From Maridesulfovibrio sp. (lineage in GTDB: Bacteria; Desulfobacterota; Desulfovibrionia; Desulfovibrionales; Desulfovibrionaceae), in NCBI RefSeq assembly GCF_963676065.1, contig NZ_OY780933.1, positions 3,264,122 to 3,328,121 of the forward strand: a stretch of DNA of 64,000 bases, read 5' to 3'. The notes below the pieces were generated by a model. It had not been told where the DNA came from, did no database searches, and saw only the letters and a program-made list of their open reading frames with translations. A program made the translations under genes and the position numbers. Shown piece after piece: positions 1 through 10,600 of the stretch (the stretch's first letter is position 1; every line of letters starts with the position of its first letter).

Positions 1-1170
1 TCATACGGTGAAGCAGAAACCAAGGCATTTGAACTGATAGAAAAATTTGCCGAAAATGAAGGCCTGATCACATACCGAGACAGTGCCGCCAACCTGGTTG
101 TGACGCTGGAAGATATTTCCGATGACGCTGAATATATCCTCATCGGTTCGCATCTCGATTCTGTTCCTCAGGGCGGTAACTATGATGGAGCCGCCGGGGT
201 CATCGCCGGACTGCTCTGTCTGGTTGAGATGAAACGCAGCGGCAATACTCCTGAAATACCGGTTAAAGTCATCGCCCTGCGCGGTGAAGAAAGCGCATGG
301 TTCGGGGCTTGTTACCTCGGGTCCAAGGCCCTGCTCGGTAAACTGGATGAGGCGGAGCAGGATCTGCTGCAACGTGACGACAACCGTCCGCTCAGAGATC
401 ACATGTCCGATTGCGGCGCGGATGTAGAACGCATCGCCAAAGGTGAACTGCTGATTGACACATCAAAGATCAGAGCCTTTTTTGAATTGCACATTGAGCA
501 GGGGCCGGTCATGATCGCCCGCAACCTGCCGGTTGCCGCTGTGACAGGAATCCGGGGCAACATCAGACACCGCAAGATTAAATGCATCGGCGAGGCAGGA
601 CATTCTGGAGCCGTTCCCCGCTGGCTGCGTAAAGATGCAGTCTTCGCCACCGCGGAACTGATTACGCGTATCGATGACCACTGGACGACAATTCTGCAAC
701 ATGGTGGAGATCTGGTGGCAACCTGCGGTATCCTAAGTACCGATCCGCAGCATCACGCGATGTCCCGCATACCCGGCGAAGTGACTTTCAGCTTTGAAGC
801 CCGCAGTCAGTATGAACACACTCTAGCGGCCATAGAAGCCCTGCTTCACTCCGAATGCGCGACCATTACCCATGAACGCCGTGTTAATTTTGAATTTGAC
901 AAACCGGTCAAGACTTCACCCGCAGTTCTGGATCAGGATTTGGTGGATCGCATAAACAATGCTTGCATTGCGGAAAACTTACCTGTAGAAGCTATTCCAA
1001 GTGGAGCTGGGCACGATGCCTCGCTCTTCGCCAACGCGGGAGTTTCCACCGGCATGATTTTCGTGCGCAACCGCAACGGCTCCCACAACCCGGAAGAAGA
1101 AATGGATATGGACGATTTCATTCGGGGCCTTTCAGTACTGTACCGCACAATCACGGAGTTCAACTTATGA
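1..1170 (+). CDS. M20-family amidohydrolase (allantoate / N-carbamoyl-amino-acid hydrolase type), 5'-truncated
   Basis: The reading frame is open from the first base of the window, so the true start lies to the left and roughly the first 30-60 residues are missing. The visible protein has the metal-site segment GSHLDSVPQGGNYDGAAG and the downstream RGEESAWFGACYLGSK block, both typical of the Zn-dependent hydantoinase/carbamoylase branch of peptidase family M20. Near the C terminus, GAGHDASLFA and the SHNPEEEM segment match the family's last metal ligand region. Family members hydrolyse N-carbamoyl amino acids, allantoate or ureidoglycolate; the substrate cannot be decided here. The stop codon overlaps the start of pyrC by four bases (ATGA), suggesting translational coupling and a role close to pyrimidine or ureide metabolism. 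Confidence 0.85.
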   Translation, partial: SYGEAETKAFELIEKFAENEGLITYRDSAANLVVTLEDISDDAEYILIGSHLDSVPQGGNYDGAAGVIAGLLCLVEMKRSGNTPEIPVKVIALRGEESAWFGACYLGSKALLGKLDEAEQDLLQRDDNRPLRDHMSDCGADVERIAKGELLIDTSKIRAFFELHIEQGPVMIARNLPVAAVTGIRGNIRHRKIKCIGEAGHSGAVPRWLRKDAVFATAELITRIDDHWTTILQHGGDLVATCGILSTDPQHHAMSRIPGEVTFSFEARSQYEHTLAAIEALLHSECATITHERRVNFEFDKPVKTSPAVLDQDLVDRINNACIAENLPVEAIPSGAGHDASLFANAGVSTGMIFVRNRNGSHNPEEEMDMDDFIRGLSVLYRTITEFNL

Positions 1171-2210
1171 ACACTGAAATTAGCATCATAAGACCTGATG
1201 ACTGGCATCTCCACCTGCGCGATGGAGAAATGCTTGGTGCTGTGCTTCCGTCCAGTGCAAGAATATATGGGCGAGCCTTAATCATGCCCAACCTTGTTCC
1301 TCCGGTAACTACTGCAAAACTGGCAGAATCATACCGCAAACGCATCAAGGAAGCCCTTCCCGAAGGATCTGATTTCAAACCGCTGATGACCTGCTACCTC
1401 ACCGATAGCACCTCTGAGAAAGACATCCATACCGCATACGCAGTCAAAGCTTTTCATGCTGCTAAACTTTTTCCTTCCGGGGCAACCACCAATTCGGAAA
1501 ACGGCGTAACCGACATTAAAAATGTCTATCCCGTACTGGAAGCAATGCAGGAAATAGGCATGCCCCTTTCCGTACACGGCGAGGTGACTGATCCGGAAGT
1601 GGATATTTTTGATCGCGAGGCCGTATTCATCGAGCAGGTTCTTGAGCCGGTACGCAGGGATTTCCCGGAACTAAAAATTATTTTCGAGCACCTGACCAGC
1701 AAATCCGGGGTCGATTACGTATTTGAGCAGGATGAATATCTTGCAGCCACCATCACCCCGCATCATCTGCTGCTGACCCGCAATGATCTCTTTGCAGGCG
1801 GTATGAATCCTTACATGTATTGCCTGCCTGTAGCCAAAACATTTGAAGATCGCGAAGCTATCCACAAGGCTGCAATTTCCGGTGACAAAAGATTTTTCCT
1901 CGGCACCGACTCAGCTCCGCATCCCGCCAGGATGAAGGAGAAGGTCGGCGCCGCAGCGGGTATTTTCAATGCCCCTACCTCAATAGGATATGTAACCCAA
2001 GTGTTTGAAGAGCTTGATGCTCTGGATAAACTCGAAGGTTTCACTTCAATATATGGTGCCGGATTTTATGGTTTCCTTCCAAATGGCAGTACAATTACTT
2101 TAGCCAAGCAGGAAGAACCCGTTGAAATGAACTGGCAGATCAAGGTCGGTGGCGATGTCGTAAAGATATTCAAACCCGACACCCCACTCTTTTGGGATTT
2201 AGTTGATTAA
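1167..2210 (+). CDS. pyrC: Dihydroorotase, class II (PyrC), 347 aa
   Basis: Dihydroorotase interconverts N-carbamoyl-L-aspartate and L-dihydroorotate, the third step of de novo pyrimidine synthesis. The length matches the E. coli-type class II enzyme (about 348 aa). Visible motifs are the N-terminal metal pair DWHLHLRDG (His14, His16), the KLFPSGATTNSENG block carrying the lysine that is carbamylated in this family, HGE, the ITPHHLLLTRND segment and GTDSAPH. The start at 1167 is chosen because the M-N-T-E-I start gives the normal family length and forms an ATGA overlap with the preceding gene. A longer in-frame upstream extension to 963 lies inside that gene in another frame and is rejected. 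A terminator follows. Confidence 0.97.
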   Translation: MNTEISIIRPDDWHLHLRDGEMLGAVLPSSARIYGRALIMPNLVPPVTTAKLAESYRKRIKEALPEGSDFKPLMTCYLTDSTSEKDIHTAYAVKAFHAAKLFPSGATTNSENGVTDIKNVYPVLEAMQEIGMPLSVHGEVTDPEVDIFDREAVFIEQVLEPVRRDFPELKIIFEHLTSKSGVDYVFEQDEYLAATITPHHLLLTRNDLFAGGMNPYMYCLPVAKTFEDREAIHKAAISGDKRFFLGTDSAPHPARMKEKVGAAAGIFNAPTSIGYVTQVFEELDALDKLEGFTSIYGAGFYGFLPNGSTITLAKQEEPVEMNWQIKVGGDVVKIFKPDTPLFWDLVD

Positions 2211-2215
2211 CAAAG

Positions 2216-2249
2216 GCTGAGCCGTTATATTTCGGTTCAGCTTTTTTTT
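2216..2249 (+). terminator. Rho-independent terminator after pyrC
   Basis: The hairpin GCTGAGCCG / CGGTTCAGC (one G-T pair) is followed by eight T residues, directly after the pyrC stop. It separates pyrC from pyrE, which has its own Shine-Dalgarno. Confidence 0.85.
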
Positions 2250-2275
2250 GCATAAAAACAAAATAAGGAGATAAA

Positions 2276-2971
2276 ATGGTTCCCACCAGCTTTCCCGACC
2301 AAGAAACCATCGCTGAAATAACAGCGAAAATGCTTATCGAAGTTGAAGCGGTTCACTTCCGTGCTGATGAGCCCTTCAAGTTCACTTCCGGCTGGGCCAG
2401 CCCGGTCTACATTGACTGCCGCAAGCTCATTTCATTTCCCCGTGTGCGCCAGACCCTTATGGATTTCGGCGCATCCATCATCCTGCGCGAGTGTGGATTT
2501 GAATCCATCGACTGCGTTGCAGGTGGCGAAACTGCTGGAATTCCCTTTGCCGCATGGCTTTCCGACCGTCTGATGCTGCCCATGCAGTACGTACGCAAAA
2601 AACCTAAAGGATTCGGCCGTGATGCTCAGATTGAAGGTGATTTCGCTGAAGGCTCAAAAGTCCTTCTGGTTGAAGACCTGACCACTGACGGTCGCAGCAA
2701 AATCAACTTCGCACAGGCCCTGCGCCATGCCGGAGCGGAAGTAACACACACATTTGTACTCTTCCACTACGGTATCTTCCCCAAAACCAAAGAAACCCTC
2801 GCCGAAGCCGGACTCGAAATGCTCTCTCTGGCTACTTGGTGGGATATTCTCAACGTTGCTAAAAAGGAAAAATACTTCGACAGCAATTCCCTGAACGAAG
2901 TTGAAAAATTCCTCAACAATCCCGTAGAGTGGTCCGCCGCTCACGGTGGAATTTCTACTTATCCTGAATAA
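2276..2971 (+). CDS. pyrE: Orotate phosphoribosyltransferase, 231 aa
   Basis: This enzyme transfers ribose-5-phosphate from PRPP to orotate, making OMP, the fifth step of pyrimidine synthesis. The PRPP-binding loop reads [13 protein letters not shown] at residues 129-141, with the hydrophobic stretch, acidic pair and T-x-G typical of type I PRTases. The substrate-contact segment [15 protein letters not shown] lies near residues 36-50, and [10 protein letters not shown] holds the catalytic-loop basic residues. A good Shine-Dalgarno (AAGGAG) sits seven bases before the ATG. It is adjacent to pyrC but separated by a terminator, so the two are probably separate transcripts or joined by partial read-through. 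Confidence 0.96.
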   Translation: MVPTSFPDQETIAEITAKMLIEVEAVHFRADEPFKFTSGWASPVYIDCRKLISFPRVRQTLMDFGASIILRECGFESIDCVAGGETAGIPFAAWLSDRLMLPMQYVRKKPKGFGRDAQIEGDFAEGSKVLLVEDLTTDGRSKINFAQALRHAGAEVTHTFVLFHYGIFPKTKETLAEAGLEMLSLATWWDILNVAKKEKYFDSNSLNEVEKFLNNPVEWSAAHGGISTYPE

Positions 2972-3013
2972 GAAGAATTCTAAATAATTTAATCGTTTCA
3001 GATTAAACAAATG

Positions 3014-3048
3014 ACGGGGAGATGATTTAAATCATCTCCCCGTTTTTT
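3014..3048. terminator. Strong terminator after pyrE, possibly bidirectional
   Basis: A perfect 15-bp inverted repeat with no unpaired loop bases (ACGGGGAGATGATTT and its complement) is followed by a T-run on the plus strand. The preceding A-rich bases on the other side are weaker. Confidence 0.85.
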
Positions 3049-3059
3049 ATTTGCAACAA

Positions 3060-3100
3060 TAAAAAGAAAGGCTGCTTCCCGAGAACAGGAAGCAGCCTTT
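3060..3100 (-). terminator. Terminator downstream of the PBP1A gene
   Basis: The hairpin AAAGGCTGCTTCC ... GGAAGCAGCCTTT has an eight-base loop. On the minus strand it is followed by a T-rich tail (complement of the AATAAAAAGAAAG side). It lies about 70 bases beyond the PBP1A stop, in the right orientation to end that transcript. Confidence 0.8.
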
Positions 3101-3170
3101 CTGATTATTTATCATTTTATCCTGACAAAGCTCAGTACAATACTCTGTCAAGGTCGATCAAGATCTGCGA

Positions 3171-5582
3171 TTAGAATGTCTGCTTGAACAAGTCTTCGCT
3201 GGAACCGCCCCCACTGGACTCTCCATCTTCCCCGGCACCGGTTGCGGTCCGGGTCGGCTGGGTTCCTTCCTTAAAAGGCAGGAAGAAAGTCTTCGTGGAC
3301 CCCGGTCCGGCAAGCAAACCGGAGGCAGCGTCGATCTTAGCCATAACTACCCCTTCAGGCTGGGGAAAATCCTCGTAAGGATAATCATCTTCCACCTTTT
3401 TACGGTATGCCACCCAAAGAGGGCTTGCGGCGCGGGAACCTGTTTCCCACTTACCCATGGGAGTCAACTGGTCGAAACCTACAAATACCCCGGTTACAAG
3501 ATAGGGAGAAAATCCCATGTACCATGCATCCTGCTCATTGTTGGTGGTTCCGGTTTTACCCGCCACAGGACGGTGCAGAACCTTGGCTCTCCAACCTGTT
3601 CCGTGCTGCACGACTTCTTTCATAAGGTTGCACATGATATAAGCGGTCTGCGGACTGATAGCATCGGTTATTTCGGGTTTGGAATCGTAAAGCAGCTCAC
3701 CCCACGCGCTATTAACAGACAGCACCAGACGAGCCTTAACCCTTGAGCCTCCACGTGCAAAAGTTGAATAAGCTTCAACCATATTAAGTAAATCAACAGA
3801 CGCGGAGCCAAGGGCTACGGACAAATCTTTGGGGAACTCAGTCTCAAGTCCCATATCCTTAGCGCGCTGAATAATTTTATTGATACCCAACTTACGCGCC
3901 AATCTGATGGTAACGAGGTTTCTGGACTTAACCAGAGCAGTTCTCAGCAAAGTGGGACCATAAAATACACCCTCAAAATTCTGAGGTTTCCAGAGCTTAC
4001 CTGCTTCCATATCGGTATAGACGAACGGAGCGTCCATAAGAATTGAAGCAGGGGTAAACCCATTATCCATAGCTGTGGAATAAACTATAGGTTTAAAAGC
4101 GGAACCGGGCTGGCGCTTGGCCTGAGTAGCTCGGTTGAACTGACTGCCGCTGCTGCCGCTGAAAGAATACCCGCCGACCATGGCCAGAACGTCCCCGGTC
4201 TTGGGATCCATGGAAACAAGGGCACCCTGTACCACGGGGCGCTGCATCAGTGAGACCTGCCAGCTTACATCGCCAAGGGTATCGGTTTCAGGATCAACCT
4301 GATTAAAATTAACTTCACTGCCGTCCTTGAAAAAGGCCTTATCAAGCCTTGCCCAGACCACATCACCTTTTTTCAGGATTTCGGTGGCATCTTTCTTGGG
4401 CCGGACATCTTCCGGGGCTTTCTTTACGTTCGGGGTGCGACACCATTTCATACTGGCAACGGACATGGTAGCCGCATATTTTCCAAATTTAACAGCAGCC
4501 TCTTTTCTGGAGACCTTGGTCACCAGCACCTTGACCCATTTACCGGGCCGCAAATCAGGTTCAGGAATCACTTCGGAAGCAAGAAATCCGGCATATTCAT
4601 CCGGCTTAAGTTCCTGCAATGGCCCTCTCCAGCCACGGCGTCTGGTAGAAGCTTCCAGACCTTCTTTAACCGCCAGATCAGCAGCATCCTGATGCTTAAT
4701 GTCACAAGTAGTATAAACGTTCAGGCCGCCTTTGTAGACGGTCTCCTCGCCATACTTATCAATCAGCCAACGGCGTACTTCTTCAAGGAAATAGGGCCCG
4801 TGCTTCCATGAAGGATCTTCCATGCTCTTGTACACAAGCTGCTCTTCAACGGCTTTGTTGTACTGATCACGGTCAATCCACTTATGTTCATACATCTGCC
4901 CCAGAACATAAAGCTGACGGGCTTTAGCCCTTTCAGGATGACGTAAGGGATCATAACGGCTGGGAGCCTGCGGCAATCCGGCCAGCAATGCACATTCGGC
5001 AATGCTCAATTCATTGACATGCTTACCGAAATACATACGTGCAGCCGCTTCAACCCCGTAAGCGCCCGCGCCGAGATAAATCTGATTCAGGTAAATGGTC
5101 AGGATTTCATCTTTTTCCAGATAATGCTCCAACCGGAAAGCGAGAATAGCTTCCTTAATCTTGCGTCGATAACTTTTTTCCGGGCTAAGCAGCAGCCGCT
5201 TGATAATCTGCTGGGTAATGGTGCTTCCGCCCTGAGTTTTGGCTCCGCTTTTCATGTTGGCTACGAATGCGCGCGAAATAGCGGTAAAATCAACACCGTC
5301 ATGATGATAAAAGGAAGCGTCTTCTGCGGCCAGAAAAGCCTTCGGCAATAACGGTGTCATCTCGTCCATACGGACCAGAAAACGCTTTTCCTTGTAAAAA
5401 TATCCGAGGACCTTATGGTTACGGGAATAAACAGTAGTAACCAGAGGAGGGTTGTAGTCGGTAATATTCTTAAAACCGGGCAGATCGCTTGAAGCCCAGT
5501 AATAAAGGCCACCCATGGCCCCGACACCGAGGACAGCCATTACCAGAGTCACTATAAGTAAAATTTTATATACTTTTTTCAT
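3171..5582 (-). CDS. mrcA: Penicillin-binding protein 1A, bifunctional glycosyltransferase/transpeptidase, 803 aa
   Basis: This is a class A PBP that polymerises lipid II and cross-links peptidoglycan in the periplasm. It has an N-terminal membrane anchor (residues 7-28). The GT51 domain has EDASFYHHDG with catalytic Glu87, GGSTITQQ at 118-125, and RKIKEAILAFRLE. An OB-like insert follows (about 320-440), then the transpeptidase domain with the SxxK motif in QPGSAFKP (Ser494, Lys497), SRN at 553-555 and KTGTT at 676-680. The C terminus is Gly/Ser-rich. The length is normal for PBP1A. It lies ten bases downstream of the YkgJ-like gene on the same strand and is the last gene before a terminator. 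Confidence 0.95.
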   Translation of the reverse strand: MKKVYKILLIVTLVMAVLGVGAMGGLYYWASSDLPGFKNITDYNPPLVTTVYSRNHKVLGYFYKEKRFLVRMDEMTPLLPKAFLAAEDASFYHHDGVDFTAISRAFVANMKSGAKTQGGSTITQQIIKRLLLSPEKSYRRKIKEAILAFRLEHYLEKDEILTIYLNQIYLGAGAYGVEAAARMYFGKHVNELSIAECALLAGLPQAPSRYDPLRHPERAKARQLYVLGQMYEHKWIDRDQYNKAVEEQLVYKSMEDPSWKHGPYFLEEVRRWLIDKYGEETVYKGGLNVYTTCDIKHQDAADLAVKEGLEASTRRRGWRGPLQELKPDEYAGFLASEVIPEPDLRPGKWVKVLVTKVSRKEAAVKFGKYAATMSVASMKWCRTPNVKKAPEDVRPKKDATEILKKGDVVWARLDKAFFKDGSEVNFNQVDPETDTLGDVSWQVSLMQRPVVQGALVSMDPKTGDVLAMVGGYSFSGSSGSQFNRATQAKRQPGSAFKPIVYSTAMDNGFTPASILMDAPFVYTDMEAGKLWKPQNFEGVFYGPTLLRTALVKSRNLVTIRLARKLGINKIIQRAKDMGLETEFPKDLSVALGSASVDLLNMVEAYSTFARGGSRVKARLVLSVNSAWGELLYDSKPEITDAISPQTAYIMCNLMKEVVQHGTGWRAKVLHRPVAGKTGTTNNEQDAWYMGFSPYLVTGVFVGFDQLTPMGKWETGSRAASPLWVAYRKKVEDDYPYEDFPQPEGVVMAKIDAASGLLAGPGSTKTFFLPFKEGTQPTRTATGAGEDGESSGGGSSEDLFKQTF

Positions 5583-5591
5583 CTATGATTC

Positions 5592-6125
5592 TCATCCGTT
5601 ATCAACGTGAGCGGCAAAGCCCCATGCAATCCGTAACTGACTGTGCAACTCGCGCACTTCCGACTGACTAATCCCGAGTGTCTTAAAAAGCTTACCCGGA
5701 GTTTTATTTTCTTGTTGTGCAAGGCAGCTTTCAACCTCAAGCAAAGTGATCCGTCCACTTTCATCGGTCCAAAAAGGAAAAAGCCGGCAATACAATGGCC
5801 GGGCTTCCTTAGGGATAACGCATCCTCCGCTGCCGAGAAACAAACACTTTCCCCCGGAATCAACTTCAAGCCGATAATGCATTCCGCCCGGCGGAAAAAG
5901 CTCTTTAACTGTTCGGCGCTGACCGGGGAAAAGCTTGAGCAAATTTTCGATAAAAAGCGGAGAATTCAGTTGCAGAACAAATCCTCCGGAATCGGGAGCG
6001 CATTCCAGAATGCGCTCCCGTTCATAATCAGAGACAGGAAAACAAACTTCCTCGGTACCGGGAGTCAATTCACAACATGTCTTTCCCTTTTCGGCACATC
6101 TCGCGCAAACAAAAGGATCACTCAT
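5592..6125 (-). CDS. YkgJ/UPF0153-type cysteine-cluster protein, 177 aa
   Basis: The N terminus has a clustered cysteine motif, CARCAEKGKTCC, and further cysteines lie around CLFLGSGGCVIP and LYCRLFPFW. This C-x2-C-x6-CC followed by a GC...C...C pattern is that of the YkgJ (UPF0153) family, thought to bind zinc or an Fe-S centre. The family has no agreed biochemical role. There is no signal peptide, so the protein is probably cytoplasmic. It sits between purF and the PBP1A gene on the same strand with short gaps (27 and 9 bases), consistent with one transcript. Confidence 0.75.
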   Translation of the reverse strand: MSDPFVCARCAEKGKTCCELTPGTEEVCFPVSDYERERILECAPDSGGFVLQLNSPLFIENLLKLFPGQRRTVKELFPPGGMHYRLEVDSGGKCLFLGSGGCVIPKEARPLYCRLFPFWTDESGRITLLEVESCLAQQENKTPGKLFKTLGISQSEVRELHSQLRIAWGFAAHVDNG

Positions 6126-6152
6126 GATACTTAAATACTCCCGGAAAATAGA

Positions 6153-7541
6153 TTAATTATTCTCAAGACACATTTTTCCATATCCTGAGCAGGGAGGAAT
6201 CGGGTAATCGCCATTGAAACAGGCAAGGCAATATGAATCCTTTTCTTCCACTGAGCTGAGCAGCCCGTCTATGGACAGGTAATGCAGGGAATCAAGGCCG
6301 AGAAAACGTGCAATTTCCTCTTCGGTACTGTTAGCGGCAATAAGCTCTCCCTTCGAGGAGAAGTCGATACCGTAGTAGCAGGGAAAACGGATTGCAGGAC
6401 AGCTGACCCGCATATGAATTTCACGGGCACCGAGTTCACGCAGCTTCTTGACTCTGGTACGTGTGGTTGTTCCACGCACAATGGAGTCTTCCACGATCAG
6501 GATTTTCTTGCCTTTAATCATGGATTTAACCGGGTTGAGCTTAACCCGAACACTGAAGTCACGCATATCCTGCGAAGGCTGAATGAAAGTACGGCCCACG
6601 TAGTGGTTGCGGATCATCGCCAGCTCAAGGGGCAGACCTGATTCATGTGAATAACCGACTGCGGCATAGTTACCGGAATCAGGAAACGGCATTACAAAGT
6701 CAGCGTCCACCGGTTGTTCTCCGGCCAGCACCGCACCCATTTTTTTACGGCGTTCATAAACAACTTCGCCGAAAACAGTAGAGTCAGGACGGGCAAAATA
6801 AATAAGCTCGAAAATACACTGACGCTTAGGAGCGCTTTCACAATATGTGTAGGAAGTAAGCTTGCCTCCGTCCACAACAACCATTTCACCGGCATTAAGC
6901 GGACGGATTTCTTCAGCATCAATCAGATCAAATGCACAAGTCTCTGATGCAAAAGTGTAATTATCACCTACGCGACCAATAGCCAGCGGACGGAATCCAT
7001 TAGGATCTTTAACCGCAATCATTTTATCATTGGCCAGAATCAACAGCGAAAATGCACCCTTAACCTTGCGACAGGCCTTCATAACCGCATCTTCAATGGT
7101 GTTACCGTTGAGGTTCTTGGCTATGAGATGAACAAAAACCTCGGAATCCATTGTGGTCTGAAAGATAGATCCCTGTGCTTCAAGCTCCTTGCGCAGCTCA
7201 AGAGTATTCACGAGATTCCCGTTATGAGCGATTGCCAGATTCAGATCACCGAATTTAACAAGAAAGGGCTGTGCGTTTCTAATCAGCGAGGCACCGGTTG
7301 TGGAATACCGGATATGCCCGATGGAAATATCACCCTTAAGTTCTTTACCCAGATGACGCTCATTGAAAACATCAGCGACAAGGCCCATACCTTTCTGTTC
7401 ACGGATATAAGTTCCATCCCAGGTTACGATCCCGGCAGATTCCTGTCCGCGATGCTGCATGGCGTAAAGGCCGAAATAGGTCATTCTTGCTGCTTCAGGA
7501 TGTCCGTAGATACCGAACAATCCGCAATATTCTTTTTTCAT
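6153..7541 (-). CDS. purF: Amidophosphoribosyltransferase, 462 aa
   Basis: PurF makes phosphoribosylamine from PRPP and glutamine, the first committed step of purine synthesis. The sequence begins MKKEYCGLFGIYGH. Cys6 would become the N-terminal nucleophile after removal of a five-residue propeptide, as in the Bacillus-type enzyme. MQHRGQESAG and the PRTase loop KILIVEDSIVRGTTTR are clear. C-terminal cysteines (in CPAIRFPCYYG and YCLACFNGDY) fit the 4Fe-4S cluster of Bacillus-type PurF. It lies downstream of carB but behind a terminator-like hairpin, so it is at least partly independently expressed. Confidence 0.96.
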   Translation of the reverse strand: MKKEYCGLFGIYGHPEAARMTYFGLYAMQHRGQESAGIVTWDGTYIREQKGMGLVADVFNERHLGKELKGDISIGHIRYSTTGASLIRNAQPFLVKFGDLNLAIAHNGNLVNTLELRKELEAQGSIFQTTMDSEVFVHLIAKNLNGNTIEDAVMKACRKVKGAFSLLILANDKMIAVKDPNGFRPLAIGRVGDNYTFASETCAFDLIDAEEIRPLNAGEMVVVDGGKLTSYTYCESAPKRQCIFELIYFARPDSTVFGEVVYERRKKMGAVLAGEQPVDADFVMPFPDSGNYAAVGYSHESGLPLELAMIRNHYVGRTFIQPSQDMRDFSVRVKLNPVKSMIKGKKILIVEDSIVRGTTTRTRVKKLRELGAREIHMRVSCPAIRFPCYYGIDFSSKGELIAANSTEEEIARFLGLDSLHYLSIDGLLSSVEEKDSYCLACFNGDYPIPPCSGYGKMCLENN

Positions 7542-7557
7542 CTTTCCTGCTCTTGCT

Positions 7558-7594
7558 TAAAAAAGGAAAAAGGACCGTGCTGTAAGCCCGGTCC
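7558..7594 (-). terminator. Terminator/attenuator between carB and purF
   Basis: On the minus strand GGACCG ... CGGTCC forms a hairpin with an 11-base loop, followed by a long T-rich tract. It lies 20-60 bases after the carB stop and just before the purF Shine-Dalgarno region. Confidence 0.6.
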
Positions 7595-7616
7595 GTTATT
7601 AATGATTATTAACTTC

Positions 7617-10600
7617 CTACATGTTGTGGTAGCGCTGTAAGCACTGCACATCAAGTCCCTTGCCGCGTCGTTCCTCAATTGCCAGACTCATGGCATGGGC
7701 ACCCGCGACAGTCGTTGTATATGCCAGCCCGTGAAGCAGAGTCGTCTGCCTGATTTCTTTTGAATCAGAAACCGTCTGCTTGCCGGAAGGCGTGTTAATC
7801 AACAGGTCAATCTCGCCGTTCTTGATGTAATCGACAACATGCGGTCGACCTTCGTTGACTTTAAGAATTTTCTTGGTGGCAATTCCCTGTTCAAACAGGT
7901 AATCGGCCGTTCCTCCGGTAGCCAGAATCTTGAATCCCATCTTCTCAAAATTTCTGGCCGTGGGCAGAATCGCTTCCTTATCCCGGTCCTTAACAGAGAT
8001 AAAGACTGTGCCCTCAAGGGGAAGTTGGATTCCCGCACCGAGCTGAGCCTTCATAAAAGCCAGTCCCGGGGTATAATCCATTCCCATAACCTCACCTGTG
8101 GAACGCATTTCAGGTCCGAGCATCACATCGACATCGGGGAACCTGTTAAAGGGGAAGACCGCTTCTTTAACGGAATAAAACCCTTCTTTGCGCATGGACC
8201 AGGGATCAAGGTCTTTAAGCTTTTCGCCGAGCATAACTTTGGTAGCCATCTTAGCAAGCTGGATACCGGTAGCCTTGCTGACAAAAGGTACGGTTCTGGA
8301 AGCACGAGGGTTAACCTCGATAATGTATATATCGCCATCCTTAACCGCGAACTGGATATTCATCAGCCCGACAACCTCCAGCTCTTCAGCAAGGGCGACA
8401 GTCTGACGCTCAATTTCCTTTACTATCTCATCGCTCAAAGTATGCGGGGGCAAGACACAGGCAGAGTCACCGGAATGAATTCCGGCTTCTTCGATGTGTT
8501 CCATTACGCCGGCCACATAAGTCTGATCACCATCTGAAATGGCATCAACATCGACTTCAACAGCATTCTCAAGGAACTTATCAATGAGAATAGGATGTTC
8601 CGGTGATACCACCGTAGCTTCGCGGAAATAAGAATCAAACTCTTCGTCACTGTAGACGATATCCATTCCACGTCCACCAAGGACATAGGAAGGACGGAGA
8701 ACCAGCGGATAGTCCAGACGCGCGGCGATGGTTTTAGCATCATCAAGAGACATGGCTGTTCCGTTCTGCGGCTGCTTGAGATCCAGCTTCTGGAGCAGGG
8801 CCTGAAATCTTTCCCTGTCTTCAGCGCGGTCAATCGCATCCGGCGAAGTTCCCAGAATCTTTACCCCGGCCTGAAGCAGCGGGATAGCGAGGTTGAGCGG
8901 AGTCTGTCCGCCAAACTGCACGATAACGCCTTCAGGCTTTTCAAACTCGATGATGTTGAGCACATCTTCATAAGTAAGCGGCTCGAAATAGAGTCTGTCT
9001 GAAGTATCGTAGTCAGTAGAAACGGTTTCCGGGTTGGAGTTGACCATGATGGATTTTACTCCCATGTCTTCCAACGCGAATGCGGAGTGACAACAGCAGT
9101 AGTCGAACTCAATACCCTGTCCGATTCTGTTAGGTCCACCGCCGAGGATCATGACCTTACGTTCCGGCATGCTCTCCGCTTCCTGACCGGGTTCGTAGGT
9201 GGAGTAAAAATACGGGGTATAAGCTTCAAATTCAGCGGCGCAGGTATCAACCAGATAATAGGTCGGAATCAGGCCGAGTTCTTTTCTGAAACTTCTGACA
9301 TTCCTTTCGGTTTCACGCCACATGGTCGCCAATTGAGGATCGGAATAACCGTATTCCTTGGCTTTCTTGAACATGGCCGGAACCCGCTCATCACCGGAAT
9401 AAAGTCCGGTTTCAAGTGAGAACTTCCTGAGTTCCTTTTCAAAAGTAACAAGATCTTCAAACTGGTGCAGATACCAGGGATCAATCTTGGTGATATCGAA
9501 AATTTCCTCAAGGGTCATTCCGGCAAGAAAAGCCTCACGCAGGAAAAAGATTCGCTTGGAATTAGGTTTGCGCAGCAGGCCAACCAGTTTATCGCGATCA
9601 ATTTCGCAGGGCTCGAAAACCTTACCGAATCCGGGCATGCCCACTTCAAGGGAACGCAGTCCCTTCTGCAGGCATTCTTTAAAGGTTCTGCCGATTGCCA
9701 TGGTTTCACCTACACTCTTCATGGCGGTAGTCAGAAAATCTTCGGCACCGGGGAACTTCTCAAAGGTAAATCTGGGAATCTTGATTACACAGTAGTCAAT
9801 GGTCGGTTCAAAGGAAGCCATTGTCTCGCGGGTAATATCATTTGGGATTTCATCAAGGGTGTAACCGATAGCCAGTTTGGCCGCGATTTTAGCGATGGGG
9901 AATCCGGTAGCTTTGGAAGCAAGCGCGGAAGAGCGGGAAACGCGCGGATTCATCTCAATGATGGCCAGCTCGCCGTTTTCAGGGTTGATTGCAAACTGTA
10001 CGTTTGAACCGCCTGTTTCAACACCGATCTCACGCATGATGGCAAGAGACGCATCGCGAAGCATCTGGTATTCCACATCAGTCAAAGTCTGAGCAGGAGC
10101 AACGGTGATGGAGTCACCGGTATGAACGCCCATGGGATCAATATTCTCGATAGAACAGATGATCACACAGTTATCCTTGCGGTCACGCATGACCTCAAGC
10201 TCATACTCTTTCCAGCCGAGGATTGATTCCTCAAGCATTACTTCATTCTGAAGACTGGCGGAAATCCCCTTCATAGCGATTTTTTCCAGATCTTCCATGT
10301 TGTAGGCCACGCCACCGCCTGTTCCACCAAGGGTGAATGCGGGACGAATAATGATGGGAAAGCTTATTTCCTTACCACAGCGGCGAATATCATCAAGATT
10401 GCGGGCGATACGACTGGTAGGAACCTTGAGCCCGATTTTATCCATTGCTGCGCGAAAAAGTTCACGACTTTCCGCTTTTTCAATAACATCAACAGATGCA
10501 CCGATCAGTTCCACACCGAATTTATCCAGCACACCCATCTCCGCAACAGCAAGAGCGGTATTCAGTGCGGTCTGTCCACCCAATGTGGGCAACAGAGCAT

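Noticed and set aside
963..1166. An upstream in-frame extension of pyrC
   Set aside because: It lies inside the M20 amidohydrolase gene in another frame; the ATG at 1167 gives the normal family length and an ATGA overlap.
7839..8537. A 232-codon open frame opposite carB
   Set aside because: Antisense to strongly conserved carB sequence; its composition mirrors that gene.
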